64,000 bases of DNA from Lachnospiraceae bacterium (GCA_949383255.1 CASJPF010000004.1:62001-126000); one strand, 5' to 3'. Shown: positions 11,219 to 21,042, numbered from the stretch's first letter. Translations and numbers: made by a program. Notes: generated by a model not told the origin, from the sequence alone.

Positions 11219-11268
11219 GCGCACCCGTGCAAAAGAAATATACCATAAAAGTGAGCACGGGCTGCGCG
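11219..11268. terminator. Probable terminator between convergent genes
   Basis: GCGCACCCGTGC ... GCACGGGCTGCGCG followed by AATTTTTTT. Confidence 0.55.
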
Positions 11269-11277
11269 ATAATTTTT

Positions 11278-11811
11278 TTATGATTCTGTGGATTCTGTGT
11301 TTGAATCGTCAAAAAATTCTTCGGAAGTATTCTCTGGGTCAGAAGACTCCGCATACGTTACAGAGACAGAGCCAGATTGGATATCCTCGGAAGCTGTTGT
11401 GTCAGAAATTGGCGCAGCAGACATATTTACCTGTGTATAGACAGGTTCAACAGAGGGGGAAGTCATCTCACCGATGATTTCTTTTGCTTTGTCAATTTTC
11501 TCGGACACATTAAAATGTTCGAGTTTTTCTTTTGTCTTATCAAGTGTCTCAATTACTTTCTCACCGATAATTTCTTTCGCATTGTCTATATCAATTGATA
11601 CATATGGACGGTTTTTGCTACCTGTGGAGTTTGCGGAGTCAGAGGAGAAATCTTCGTCGTCAAGATCCTCGTCAAAATCGTCAAAATAATCAACGTCTTC
11701 AAGTTCATCTTCGGAAGCGTTTGTCTTCTTGTGAAGATAATAATAAGTTCCCGCAGCTGCAGCACCGGCGAGGGCACTGAATAAAACAAGTTTGCTAAAT
11801 TTCTTAGCCAT
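11278..11811 (-). CDS. Small membrane-anchored acidic hypothetical protein
   Basis: N-terminal hydrophobic helix MAKKFSKLVLFSALAGAAAAGTYYYLHKK then acidic D/E/S-rich region; good RBS. Confidence 0.75.
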   Translation of the reverse strand: MAKKFSKLVLFSALAGAAAAGTYYYLHKKTNASEDELEDVDYFDDFDEDLDDEDFSSDSANSTGSKNRPYVSIDIDNAKEIIGEKVIETLDKTKEKLEHFNVSEKIDKAKEIIGEMTSPSVEPVYTQVNMSAAPISDTTASEDIQSGSVSVTYAESSDPENTSEEFFDDSNTESTES

Positions 11812-12124
11812 TTTGGTTCTCCTTTCCTGTTGCAGTTGTATTTATGGTATTTCAAAGATAGTTCTATTTTAATACTATTTTATGGAAATGAAAAGAGAAT
11901 ATGTAAAAATTTTTTGTGTGTAATAAGAGTTGAAATAGATGCCATAATTTCTTAACACAAATTGGAAATAAAAAGTAATAAAAATTTACAAAAAATAGAA
12001 AAAGTTTTTAACATGGACAGTATATGTCTATCCCCAAGGATTATAATAAAAGATAAAAGAAAGGAGAACCGTATATAGTTGACAAAAGAACAAAAACAGA
12101 CAGAATCGCACTCAAAGAAAGAGG

Positions 12125-12469
12125 TCAGTCCTGCCTGTTTTGGAGTTCAATATAGATTTGCAGATAGCGATTCAGGCGTTCGATTTCTTCAATGGTTCCG
12201 GTATTTAGTAACTTTATGATTTCAGTAGGCAGTTTTGAGAGTGCTTCATTATCCTGTTCCCCAAAGATAATGTAATCCAGACTACAATGAAAGAGCATAC
12301 AAAACTGAATCAGATTCTTTAGGGAAAAACTGGAAGTGGCGTTTTCAACATGACTGATATGTTTGGGGCTGACCCCCAGCGAATCCGCTAAAGATTCTTG
12401 TGTGATTTTATGGTGGCGGCGTATTTCTGCTATCCGCGACCCAATAACTGTTAAAGTGTTATCATCCAT
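12125..12469 (-). CDS. XRE-family helix-turn-helix regulator
   Basis: IGSRIAEIRRHHKITQESLADSLGVSPKHISHVENATSSFSLKNLIQFC; divergent to the downstream accessory operon. Confidence 0.9.
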   Translation of the reverse strand: MDDNTLTVIGSRIAEIRRHHKITQESLADSLGVSPKHISHVENATSSFSLKNLIQFCMLFHCSLDYIIFGEQDNEALSKLPTEIIKLLNTGTIEEIERLNRYLQIYIELQNRQD

Positions 12470-13000
12470 ATATTTTCAACCTCCAACATATAGTTTATGA
12501 TGAAAAACAGTATCTCATAATGCCGTTAAAGGTAATATTTTTTAATATAAGTATACTTAAAAGGTTTGATTTTTTTATTAAAAAGTGATAAAATGCCTAT
12601 TATATCAAAATCAGACAAAATTTGAGAAGTTTTTTGATGGGAATAGGATGTACTTATGGAAGGGGGGTGAGAATTAGAGGAGGAAGAAATAATATATGAA
12701 AGAAGTGCATTTAAACAAGACAAGTTGTGCCAGATATATATCTGGAAAATACCAAAACAGAAGCCGTGAATAACCACCAGTTGGTTTATAATTATGATGA
12801 GAAAGTCTATTGGTTGCATTATGTAGAGTTGCATCAGTATAAGGCATTTCTGAGTAAGCTGACATCGTTGAACAAGACGGTTTAGAAGTATCGCGTAATA
12901 TGAATAAGATATGACAAAATAAATAGATAGGAGGGATTACATTTGTCAAACAATATATTGGTACTGAAAAAGAAAGCAAAAGTGGCAAATGTAAAAATTA

Positions 13001-14305
13001 ATGATAGACAAAACAGTAAGATTTACAACATCAGTTGCTCTTGCGCAACACCCAATGAGTAATGCTAGAACGAAATCAAAAAAGCAATACTATTTGGCTT
13101 TAGAATACTTCGTGAAAGATAAAGTTGCAGATGAGTATGCTATTTCCCGTTTGGAACAATACAGGAAAAAGTTTCTAAAGAATAAGGTGATTGGAGAAAA
13201 GGATTCAATAATAGAAGATATAGTACATAGTATAATTAAAAATAATCGGTCACAAAGAAGATACAGATACTGGCTTATGTGTGATATCGCGCTAATTCTT
13301 ATGGATGATTCTTTGATAGAACAAGTGTCAGAGGAAATGCAAAAGTTTATGACAAAGCCTCAAAGGAAAAAGTTTGGTATCCTGCTTCAAGCCTTAAAGG
13401 GTGGTGATGAAGTGGACTGTATATCTATAGCTTTTGCGAAAGAACTGATTTTGCAATTTAGAAAAAATTATAGTTTTTTAAAAAAGCCGATGCAAAGGTA
13501 TATTGTGACGGCAAATATGAGTGCAGGAAAATCAACACTTATAAATGCGCTGATAGGGAAGCCGTTGACTAGGACATCACAAGAGGTTTGCACTGGCAAT
13601 AAATGTTACTTGTACAACAAGCCATTTGAAGATGGTTGTATTCACTTGAAAAACGATACTTATACAATGAATGCATCCTCTGATGATTTGGAAGACATTT
13701 CATGGGAATATGAAACAAATATCGCTTCGTTTTTTAGAGGGATGGATGAAATAAAGTATCGCTTATGCATCATTGATACGCCGGGGGTAAACTCGGCAAT
13801 CAATCGAAATCATGGAAGAATTTCCCGAAAGGCACTTAAGAAGGAACAATATGAAAAAGTGTTGTACATTTTAAATGCAAATAAACTTGGGACAGAGGAA
13901 GAAATTGCACATTTAAAATGGATTTCTGAAAATGTCCAGAAAGATAAGATTATTTTTATATTGAACAAATTGGATGATTTTCATATAGCAGATGATAATA
14001 TATCAATAAGTTTGAACAAAGTAAAAAATGATTTAGCCATGCTTGGATTTCAAAATCCAATTATTTGCCCGATATCAGCATATTTTGCACTGTTAATAAA
14101 AAGAAAATCTTATGGTGATAAATTAACGGATGATGAATTGGACGCGTATTCTTTATATATGAAAAAGTTTAGGAAACCTGTGTATGATCTTTCAAAATAC
14201 TACAATGGAATACAGATAGAGTCTGGTGATGGCGAAGCAACAGAGATGAGTAAAAGATGTGGGCTGTACGGTCTTGAAAAAATATTATTTGGAGGAACAA
14301 TATGA
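13001..14305 (+). CDS. Dynamin-like GTPase A
   Basis: G1 VTANMSAGKSTLINALIG, G3 IDTPGVNS, G4 FILNKLDD; tandem with GTPase B; exact start uncertain. Confidence 0.85.
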   Translation: MIDKTVRFTTSVALAQHPMSNARTKSKKQYYLALEYFVKDKVADEYAISRLEQYRKKFLKNKVIGEKDSIIEDIVHSIIKNNRSQRRYRYWLMCDIALILMDDSLIEQVSEEMQKFMTKPQRKKFGILLQALKGGDEVDCISIAFAKELILQFRKNYSFLKKPMQRYIVTANMSAGKSTLINALIGKPLTRTSQEVCTGNKCYLYNKPFEDGCIHLKNDTYTMNASSDDLEDISWEYETNIASFFRGMDEIKYRLCIIDTPGVNSAINRNHGRISRKALKKEQYEKVLYILNANKLGTEEEIAHLKWISENVQKDKIIFILNKLDDFHIADDNISISLNKVKNDLAMLGFQNPIICPISAYFALLIKRKSYGDKLTDDELDAYSLYMKKFRKPVYDLSKYYNGIQIESGDGEATEMSKRCGLYGLEKILFGGTI

Positions 14306-16596
14306 AAAAGGTATTTATCAAATACAACCCTTATAATTTGCAGACAGAGGTGACTGTTGAGGGCAAAAAATTAGCACAGAATAGTAAACTTGGAGAAAAA
14401 ATCACTCCCGGCTCAAGATTTCAGGAATGGGTCGAAGAGTTGCCGGATCTTCTTATTGACGAGTATAATGACAGAGAGTTTGAGATTACATTTCATGGCA
14501 CTCTTTTAGATTATGAGGATTTAACAGAAGTATTTACTATTGCTTATGAAAAAGGAAAATTAACAGCAGCGCTCGAACGAATCGCTGCAAAAGAAACATC
14601 TGACAAAGAGGGGCTTATTGATCAGGTATTTGAGAAAATTCAACAGGGACCATTTGATGAGCTGAGAGATGAGGAAATATTAAATGCTTTTCGGCTTGCA
14701 AAAAGCAGTGATTTTGAGGTATGTGTTGTAGCAACCATGAGCGCAGGGAAATCAACACTGATTAATTCTATGCTTGGTTGTAAGCTTATGCCGTCAAAAC
14801 AAGAGGCATGTACTGCCATTATCACAAGAATTAAGGATACAACAAAGGAAACAAAATCATGGCAGGCAGAAGTTTATGATAAAGAGAACCATATGATTGA
14901 ATCTCATAAAGAATTAACTTACCCAATTATGGAGCGTTTAAATGACAACGAGAATGTATCCGTTATAAAAGTAAATGGAAATATTCCATTTGTATCATCG
15001 GAAGATGTTTCTTTGGTATTAATTGATACGCCGGGACCGAATAACGCTAGAAATACAGATCATAAAAAAGTGCAGACAGAATTTTTAAGTAAATCTTCAA
15101 AATCGTTGGTTTTATATATTATGGAAGGCACTTTTGGCTCCGATGATGATAATCGGTTATTGGAGCGTGTTGCAGAGAGTATGAAAGTTGGTGGAAAACA
15201 GTCTAAGGACAGATTTATCTTCGTTGTAAATAAAATGGATGACAGAAAAAAAGAAGATGGTGATGTTGGACAGACCCTAGAACGTGTTCGTACATATTTG
15301 GAAAGTCATAAGATTTATAATCCAAACTTATTTCCGGCGGCGGCACTTCCGGCACTTAATGTTCGTTTGATTTCTGGTGGTGCAGAAATTGATGAGGATA
15401 CCATAGATGAAACAGAAATGAAAGTACGAAAACTAAATAGAAATGAGACATTGCACTTTGAAAATTATGCGCCGCTTCCTTCTAGTATCCGCGGGGAAAT
15501 TAATAACCAGCTTTCAGAAGCCAAAGAAAAGCAGGATGCAAATGCGGAGGCTTTAATACATACAGGTATTATATCAATAGAAGCAGCGATTCGCCAATAT
15601 GTACAGAAATATGCGAAGACTGCAAAAATTAAGAATATTGTTGATACTTTTATGCACAAGTTGGATGAAGTCGGATGCTTTGAAGAGACTAAACGTGAAC
15701 TTGCTCAAAACAGAGATGAGAGTGAGAAGATAGCAGCGCAAATTGCGAATATTAGAAAAAAAGTAGATGATGTCAGCGCTGCCAAAAAATTTAAAGGTGC
15801 TATTGAAGATGCAGTGGTCAAGGTAAATGACGAGGCAAAAGATGTGATAGATAAAATTGTTCAAAAGTATCAGAAAAAAATCGGAAAACGTATTGATAAA
15901 CTGCGCGGGGAAGAATTAGATGTGGATGATGCAGAGGACGAAGTTGCCAGATTAGAGAAATTTGCCAAAAAACTTGAGCCTGATTTTCAGGCAGATATGG
16001 ATGAGCTTATTAAAAATAGCCTTGAGAAGACTGGAAATGATCTTTTAAACGAATATAGAAACAAGTTGGCTTCGTTAACGGAGGAGATTGATCTAAAAGG
16101 TTTGTCGGGAATCAGTATTGAGCCATTAAAACTTATGGGCAGCAGTGTAGTGATGGCAGATGATTTTTCAATTAAAAATCTTATTCAGTCAAAGCAGGTT
16201 GAAGATGGCAAAGAGTGGGTTGAAAATACAGACAAGAAGTGGTATAAACCTTGGACGTGGTTTCAGGAAAAAGGGCATTATCGTACAAAGTATAAAACTG
16301 TTAAGTATGTAGATGCTTCGGAATTAGCACAGGAATTTTTGGCGCCTATACAAGAGTCCGTATATGACAATGGAGACAATGCTTGTGCTTATGCCTTAAA
16401 GCAGTCAAATCGTATTGCAAAGCGTTTTGAAAAGGAGTTTAAACGACTAGATGGTATTTTAAAAGAAAAACTGTCCGAATTAGAAAGTTATGCAAAAGAC
16501 AAGGATAAGGCAGAAGAACGTATTAGAGAGTCAGAACGCAAATTGGTATGGTTAGAAACCATTAAAGCTGAGGTTGAATCAATACTTGAGATATAG
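14302..16596 (+). CDS. Dynamin-like GTPase B
   Basis: G1 VVATMSAGKSTLINSMLG, G3 IDTPGPNNARN, G4 FVVNKMDD; long helical C-terminal half; ATGA overlap with GTPase A. Confidence 0.88.
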   Translation: MKKVFIKYNPYNLQTEVTVEGKKLAQNSKLGEKITPGSRFQEWVEELPDLLIDEYNDREFEITFHGTLLDYEDLTEVFTIAYEKGKLTAALERIAAKETSDKEGLIDQVFEKIQQGPFDELRDEEILNAFRLAKSSDFEVCVVATMSAGKSTLINSMLGCKLMPSKQEACTAIITRIKDTTKETKSWQAEVYDKENHMIESHKELTYPIMERLNDNENVSVIKVNGNIPFVSSEDVSLVLIDTPGPNNARNTDHKKVQTEFLSKSSKSLVLYIMEGTFGSDDDNRLLERVAESMKVGGKQSKDRFIFVVNKMDDRKKEDGDVGQTLERVRTYLESHKIYNPNLFPAAALPALNVRLISGGAEIDEDTIDETEMKVRKLNRNETLHFENYAPLPSSIRGEINNQLSEAKEKQDANAEALIHTGIISIEAAIRQYVQKYAKTAKIKNIVDTFMHKLDEVGCFEETKRELAQNRDESEKIAAQIANIRKKVDDVSAAKKFKGAIEDAVVKVNDEAKDVIDKIVQKYQKKIGKRIDKLRGEELDVDDAEDEVARLEKFAKKLEPDFQADMDELIKNSLEKTGNDLLNEYRNKLASLTEEIDLKGLSGISIEPLKLMGSSVVMADDFSIKNLIQSKQVEDGKEWVENTDKKWYKPWTWFQEKGHYRTKYKTVKYVDASELAQEFLAPIQESVYDNGDNACAYALKQSNRIAKRFEKEFKRLDGILKEKLSELESYAKDKDKAEERIRESERKLVWLETIKAEVESILEI

Positions 16597-16608
16597 GAGG
16601 AGAATAAA

Positions 16609-17172
16609 ATGGCGTTAACAAATGCATTCTACGAAGCAGTAACTGCCGGAAATACACGACGAGTCCGTATTATGATGAAAGACAGCCTTCTTGTGGATCC
16701 GTCTTTTAGGGAGTTTTATGAGATGGAAAAGGCGGCGGCAGCATTGCATGGTTTATATGATGTTCATGATGGCAGGGCATTTGAAGAAAATAAGAATTAT
16801 TGGGATAGTAATTATATGGACAAACAAATGGTTCAATTAATTAGAAATTTTTCAAAACAACGAATTGCGCATGTCAAAGAAATTGTACGTTATTTGTATC
16901 CTGTAACAAAAGCCTCTTATAGCAATGCTGGTAATGAAGGAACAAAATATACACCGAAAGAGCGCGAGCATATGAGTTATCAAGAGAAAAAACAGCAGGA
17001 TCAATTAGACGGCAGCTATTTAGGACCAAAAGTCGCTACTGGTGCCATAGCAGGTGGGGTATTTGGAGGTGTTGCTGCATCAATAGCAGGAGTTACAATT
17101 GTCGGTGGTGTAATTGTTGGAGCAGTAGTCGGAGGAGGAACAGTTGCTGCATTGAATGGAGGCAATAAATGA
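16609..17172 (+). CDS. Small protein with C-terminal glycine-zipper hydrophobic region
   Basis: C-term VATGAIAGGVFGGVAASIAGVTIVGGVIVGAVVGGGTVAAL; RBS aggagg; ATGA overlap with the next gene. Confidence 0.8.
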   Translation: MALTNAFYEAVTAGNTRRVRIMMKDSLLVDPSFREFYEMEKAAAALHGLYDVHDGRAFEENKNYWDSNYMDKQMVQLIRNFSKQRIAHVKEIVRYLYPVTKASYSNAGNEGTKYTPKEREHMSYQEKKQQDQLDGSYLGPKVATGAIAGGVFGGVAASIAGVTIVGGVIVGAVVGGGTVAALNGGNK

Positions 17173-20100
17173 GTGAAACAGTTATTCTAGGTAGAGAGAA
17201 TAATATGACTGCTATAAAAAGCAATCAGGAAGTTATTTCTGCAAATCAGTTCAAAAGCAAAGTACCAAATTATTATACGTTTCAAAATGGTTTAGAGGAA
17301 GCAAGTAAACTTGTCGATGACATTGTACTTAAAAATTATTTGCAAAAACTAACGGATTTAGAGATTGTTCCATTAGATAAAAATTTGAAGAATATCGGAG
17401 ATATCCGTTTATTTAAAATTACAGAAATGGTATATCAAAAGAATGAGTATTCAACCTATAAGTTTGCTTCTGTTTTTAATGCGGTTCAAAACCTAAATTG
17501 CAGTGTATTTATTATTGTAGACAGTGATGGGCAAAAAACTGATTTTTATATGGGTGTACGTTCTTTGGATGACAAGCGGACAACAAAATCTTTGAAAGAT
17601 ACTTTGAAAAATGCATTGACAGGGCAATTTCCAGGTGTAAAAACCGAAGATTTGCTTGACCCAAAAGCTGAGGATTTTTTAAACAATATAGCTACAAAAA
17701 ATATTGCAAGTGTGTCTTGTGTTGCAAAAAACAAAGATAAAGATTTTAAGGATAATGAAACATTTATTCAAGGTCTTGAAAAATTGGCACTTGCAATGCA
17801 GGGGCAAAAATATACGGCAGTTGTTTTGGCTAAGAGTACACCAATGGAGCAATTGGAGCAAACCCGGCAGGCTTATGAAACCATTTACACACAATTGTCT
17901 CCTTTTGCAAATATGCAGATATCTTATGGGACAAGCACAGCATTAAGTGTGTCAGATGCTTTTTCACATGGAAAGACAATAGGATCTTCGCACGCAACGA
18001 ATACATCAACACAGACTGGAAAGAATTATTCAAAGAGTACAAGTGAAAATCATGGAATGACAAAGAAAGATTCTTTAGGAGCTTTGGCCAAAAGCCTTGG
18101 AACGGCTGCGTTGGGGGTTGCAAGTCTTGTGACAGCTCCGTTAACAGGGGGAGCTAGTATTGCTGTTGCTGGGGCAATAACTGTCGGGCATATAGGGCTT
18201 AATGCATTTAATCCCAAAAGTATAACAAAAGGAACTTCAACAACAGAAGAATATTCAGAGAATAATTCCACATCATATGGTGAAACGCATACAGAAAATG
18301 AAAGTACAACAGAAAACGAAACTCGAACAAAAGGTATCACAACTGGTTCTTCGGATAATCTGCAATTGACTTTGCAGAATAAGTCGTTAGTGAATGTTTT
18401 AGAAAGAATTGATCTTCAATTGAAACGTATGGAGGAATGTGAAAGTATAGGAATGTGGGAATGTGCAGCATACTTTCTTTCGGATAGTCAGGAAACAGCG
18501 GAAATGGCAGCAGGAACGTATAAAGCGCTTATGAAAGGGGAAAAATCAGGAGTCGAAACTTCGGCAATAAACTTATGGGGAAGAAATAATCAGAACCAAT
18601 TGCCTGTTTTACGTGAGTATATTACTAATTTTATTCATCCAGTTTTTAAATATGCATCTGACACAATATCAGTTCCCATAACAGCGGCTTCTTTGGTTAG
18701 CAGCAATGAATTGGCAATTCATATGGGGCTGCCTAGGAAATCAGTATGTGGTTTTCCTGTTATAGAACATGCAGATTTTGGCAAGGAAGTTGTCAGGTAC
18801 AATCAGAAACTGCACAGCAAAGATTTTTGTCTTGGAAAAGTGTTTAGCATGGGAAAAGAAACGGAAACGGAGGTTCATCTGGACTGTAATTCCTTAACAA
18901 TGCATACATTTGTGACAGGTTCTACAGGTTCTGGCAAAAGCAACACTGTTTATCAAATATTAAATCAACTAAGAAGTGTATATGACATTCCATTTCTTGT
19001 TGTTGAGCCAGCCAAAGGTGAATATAAAAATATTTTCGGACAGTTTGCTGATGTTAGTGTGTATGGCACAAACCCAAAGAAAATGAATTTATTAAGAATT
19101 AATCCTTTTAAGTTTTCTGAAGATATTCATGTGCTAGAGCATTTAGATAGATTGGTGGAAATTTTCAATGTCTGCTGGCCGATGTATGCAGCGATGCCTG
19201 CAATATTAAAAGAGTCAATGGAGAAAGCGTATGTTGCTGCAGGATGGAATTTAGGAACTTCCGAAAATGCAAAAGGTAATAAATATCCGAATTTTGCCGA
19301 TTTACTCGAACAGATAGAAGTTGTAATAAATGAGTCAAAGTATTCTTCCGACAGTAAAGGTGATTACTCTGGAGCTCTGTTAACACGTGTAAGATCGTTG
19401 ACGAATGGATTAAATGGATTAATTTTTTGCAAGGATGATTTAAGTGAGCGAGATTTATTTGATAAGAATGTTATTGTTGATTTAAGTCGTGTTGGTTCGA
19501 CGGAAACGAAATCACTGATAATGGGATTACTGGTATTAAAATTAAATGAATATCGCATGTCATCTGGCAAAATTAACAGTCCTTTATCACACCTTACTGT
19601 GTTAGAGGAGGCACATAATCTCTTAAAAAGAACTTCTATGGAGCAATCTACAGAAAACGCCAATTTGTTGGGGAAATCGGTGGAGTTACTTGCAAACTCA
19701 ATTGCTGAAATGAGAACTTATGGAGAGGGTTTCATTATAGCTGATCAGTCACCAGGTTTGCTGGATATATCTGTTATCAGGAATACAAATACAAAGATTA
19801 TTTTAAGATTGCCAGATAGGAGTGATCGGGAATTAGTTGGATATGCGGCTGGTCTGGATGAAGAACAGATAGAAGAATTATCAAAGCTGAAAAGAGGTGT
19901 AGCGGCTGTATATCAAAATGACTGGGTTGAGCCAGTGCTTGTTCAGGTAAGCAAATGTAATATTATGGAAAAAGCATATGATTTTACAGGCGATGGCGCT
20001 AGGGAAAATTATATAGATATACAAGAACAGCTAATTAATTTTTTGATTCAAGGGAGAGTGAACGAACATTTAGCGTTTTCTATTGAATGTATTGAAAATG

Positions 20101-20489
20101 GACTTGACGTGTTGGGACTATCATCATCAAACTATGAATTTGTGGAAGAACAAATAGCGGAATATAAAGAAATGAACTCTCTTGTTATTTGGAAAGATGA
20201 AAATTTCCGAAAACTTTCAAGACGTATAACGGATATATTAGGCGTTCGGGCGCGTGTTGAGAATAGTGCTTTGACAGCGATGGATAATGATGAACTTACA
20301 GATATGTTAAACAGAATTATTGCGCAGATTATTAAGGTTCCTACCAAACAGTTAACAATTGCCTTAAGCCAATGCTTTATGAAGGATATGAGTATACAAC
20401 AAGATGAAAATGAAACAAGAGAAAAAATATACCTCAATTGGATTCAATCTGTTGTAGAGAGGAGAGAAAAGTATGATAGGAAATTTTAA
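17169..20489 (+). CDS. HerA/FtsK-superfamily (DUF87-like) ATPase with internal hydrophobic segment
   Basis: Walker A FVTGSTGSGKSNTVYQIL, Walker B HLTVLEEAHNLL, RNTNTKIILRLPDRSDRELVGYAAGL; S/T/N-rich tracts flank ALAKSLGTAALGVASLVTAPLTGGASIAVAGAITVGHIG. Confidence 0.88.
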   Translation: MSETVILGRENNMTAIKSNQEVISANQFKSKVPNYYTFQNGLEEASKLVDDIVLKNYLQKLTDLEIVPLDKNLKNIGDIRLFKITEMVYQKNEYSTYKFASVFNAVQNLNCSVFIIVDSDGQKTDFYMGVRSLDDKRTTKSLKDTLKNALTGQFPGVKTEDLLDPKAEDFLNNIATKNIASVSCVAKNKDKDFKDNETFIQGLEKLALAMQGQKYTAVVLAKSTPMEQLEQTRQAYETIYTQLSPFANMQISYGTSTALSVSDAFSHGKTIGSSHATNTSTQTGKNYSKSTSENHGMTKKDSLGALAKSLGTAALGVASLVTAPLTGGASIAVAGAITVGHIGLNAFNPKSITKGTSTTEEYSENNSTSYGETHTENESTTENETRTKGITTGSSDNLQLTLQNKSLVNVLERIDLQLKRMEECESIGMWECAAYFLSDSQETAEMAAGTYKALMKGEKSGVETSAINLWGRNNQNQLPVLREYITNFIHPVFKYASDTISVPITAASLVSSNELAIHMGLPRKSVCGFPVIEHADFGKEVVRYNQKLHSKDFCLGKVFSMGKETETEVHLDCNSLTMHTFVTGSTGSGKSNTVYQILNQLRSVYDIPFLVVEPAKGEYKNIFGQFADVSVYGTNPKKMNLLRINPFKFSEDIHVLEHLDRLVEIFNVCWPMYAAMPAILKESMEKAYVAAGWNLGTSENAKGNKYPNFADLLEQIEVVINESKYSSDSKGDYSGALLTRVRSLTNGLNGLIFCKDDLSERDLFDKNVIVDLSRVGSTETKSLIMGLLVLKLNEYRMSSGKINSPLSHLTVLEEAHNLLKRTSMEQSTENANLLGKSVELLANSIAEMRTYGEGFIIADQSPGLLDISVIRNTNTKIILRLPDRSDRELVGYAAGLDEEQIEELSKLKRGVAAVYQNDWVEPVLVQVSKCNIMEKAYDFTGDGARENYIDIQEQLINFLIQGRVNEHLAFSIECIENGLDVLGLSSSNYEFVEEQIAEYKEMNSLVIWKDENFRKLSRRITDILGVRARVENSALTAMDNDELTDMLNRIIAQIIKVPTKQLTIALSQCFMKDMSIQQDENETREKIYLNWIQSVVERREKYDRKF

Positions 20490-21042
20490 TGATGTTAAGG
20501 AATCGCAAATGAATAGATTTGTCGAATCACCATTGGGCAAAAAAGCTGAATCATCTGTTGCTGATAAATATATAGTTTTGGCAGATAAATCATTAGCGTT
20601 TATATATGATAAGTTCAAGTGCTGTCCTGTTGAAAATGGAAAATGGACCGGTGAACGAGGCGATTCTAAATGGTGCCCAGACAAAGACTATATACCCGGG
20701 AAAGCGAATCCCGATGGAAAAAATTGGGGTGAAATTTTAAAGAAGTTTGGCATAGATGGTATTGAATATAGAAATGGGGAACCTGATTTTAGCCGTATTA
20801 GTAAGGAAACAGTTAAAATAAAAGATTTTTGTGAAAATAGAGCAGACAATTTTGATAAGGCAGATATTGCGTTGGCAAAACAACAGCACTGTTCACCGGA
20901 CACAGTTAAAAAGTGGAGAAAAGAGAATGCGTATACTTGGCATGAGTGCAAAGACATGAAAACAATGCAACTAGTGCCTAGCGTTATACATAATAATATG
21001 TCTCACAGCGGTGGAATATCAGAAGCAAAGAAAGGCGCATAA
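20473..21042 (+). CDS. HNH/Endo VII-fold nuclease, WHH-like (WHE variant); putative toxin or effector
   Basis: C-term YTWHECKDMKTMQLVPSVIHNNMSHSGGISEA matches the WHH-type HNH toxin-nuclease signature; 17-nt overlap with the ATPase gene. Confidence 0.8.
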   Translation: MIGNFNDVKESQMNRFVESPLGKKAESSVADKYIVLADKSLAFIYDKFKCCPVENGKWTGERGDSKWCPDKDYIPGKANPDGKNWGEILKKFGIDGIEYRNGEPDFSRISKETVKIKDFCENRADNFDKADIALAKQQHCSPDTVKKWRKENAYTWHECKDMKTMQLVPSVIHNNMSHSGGISEAKKGA

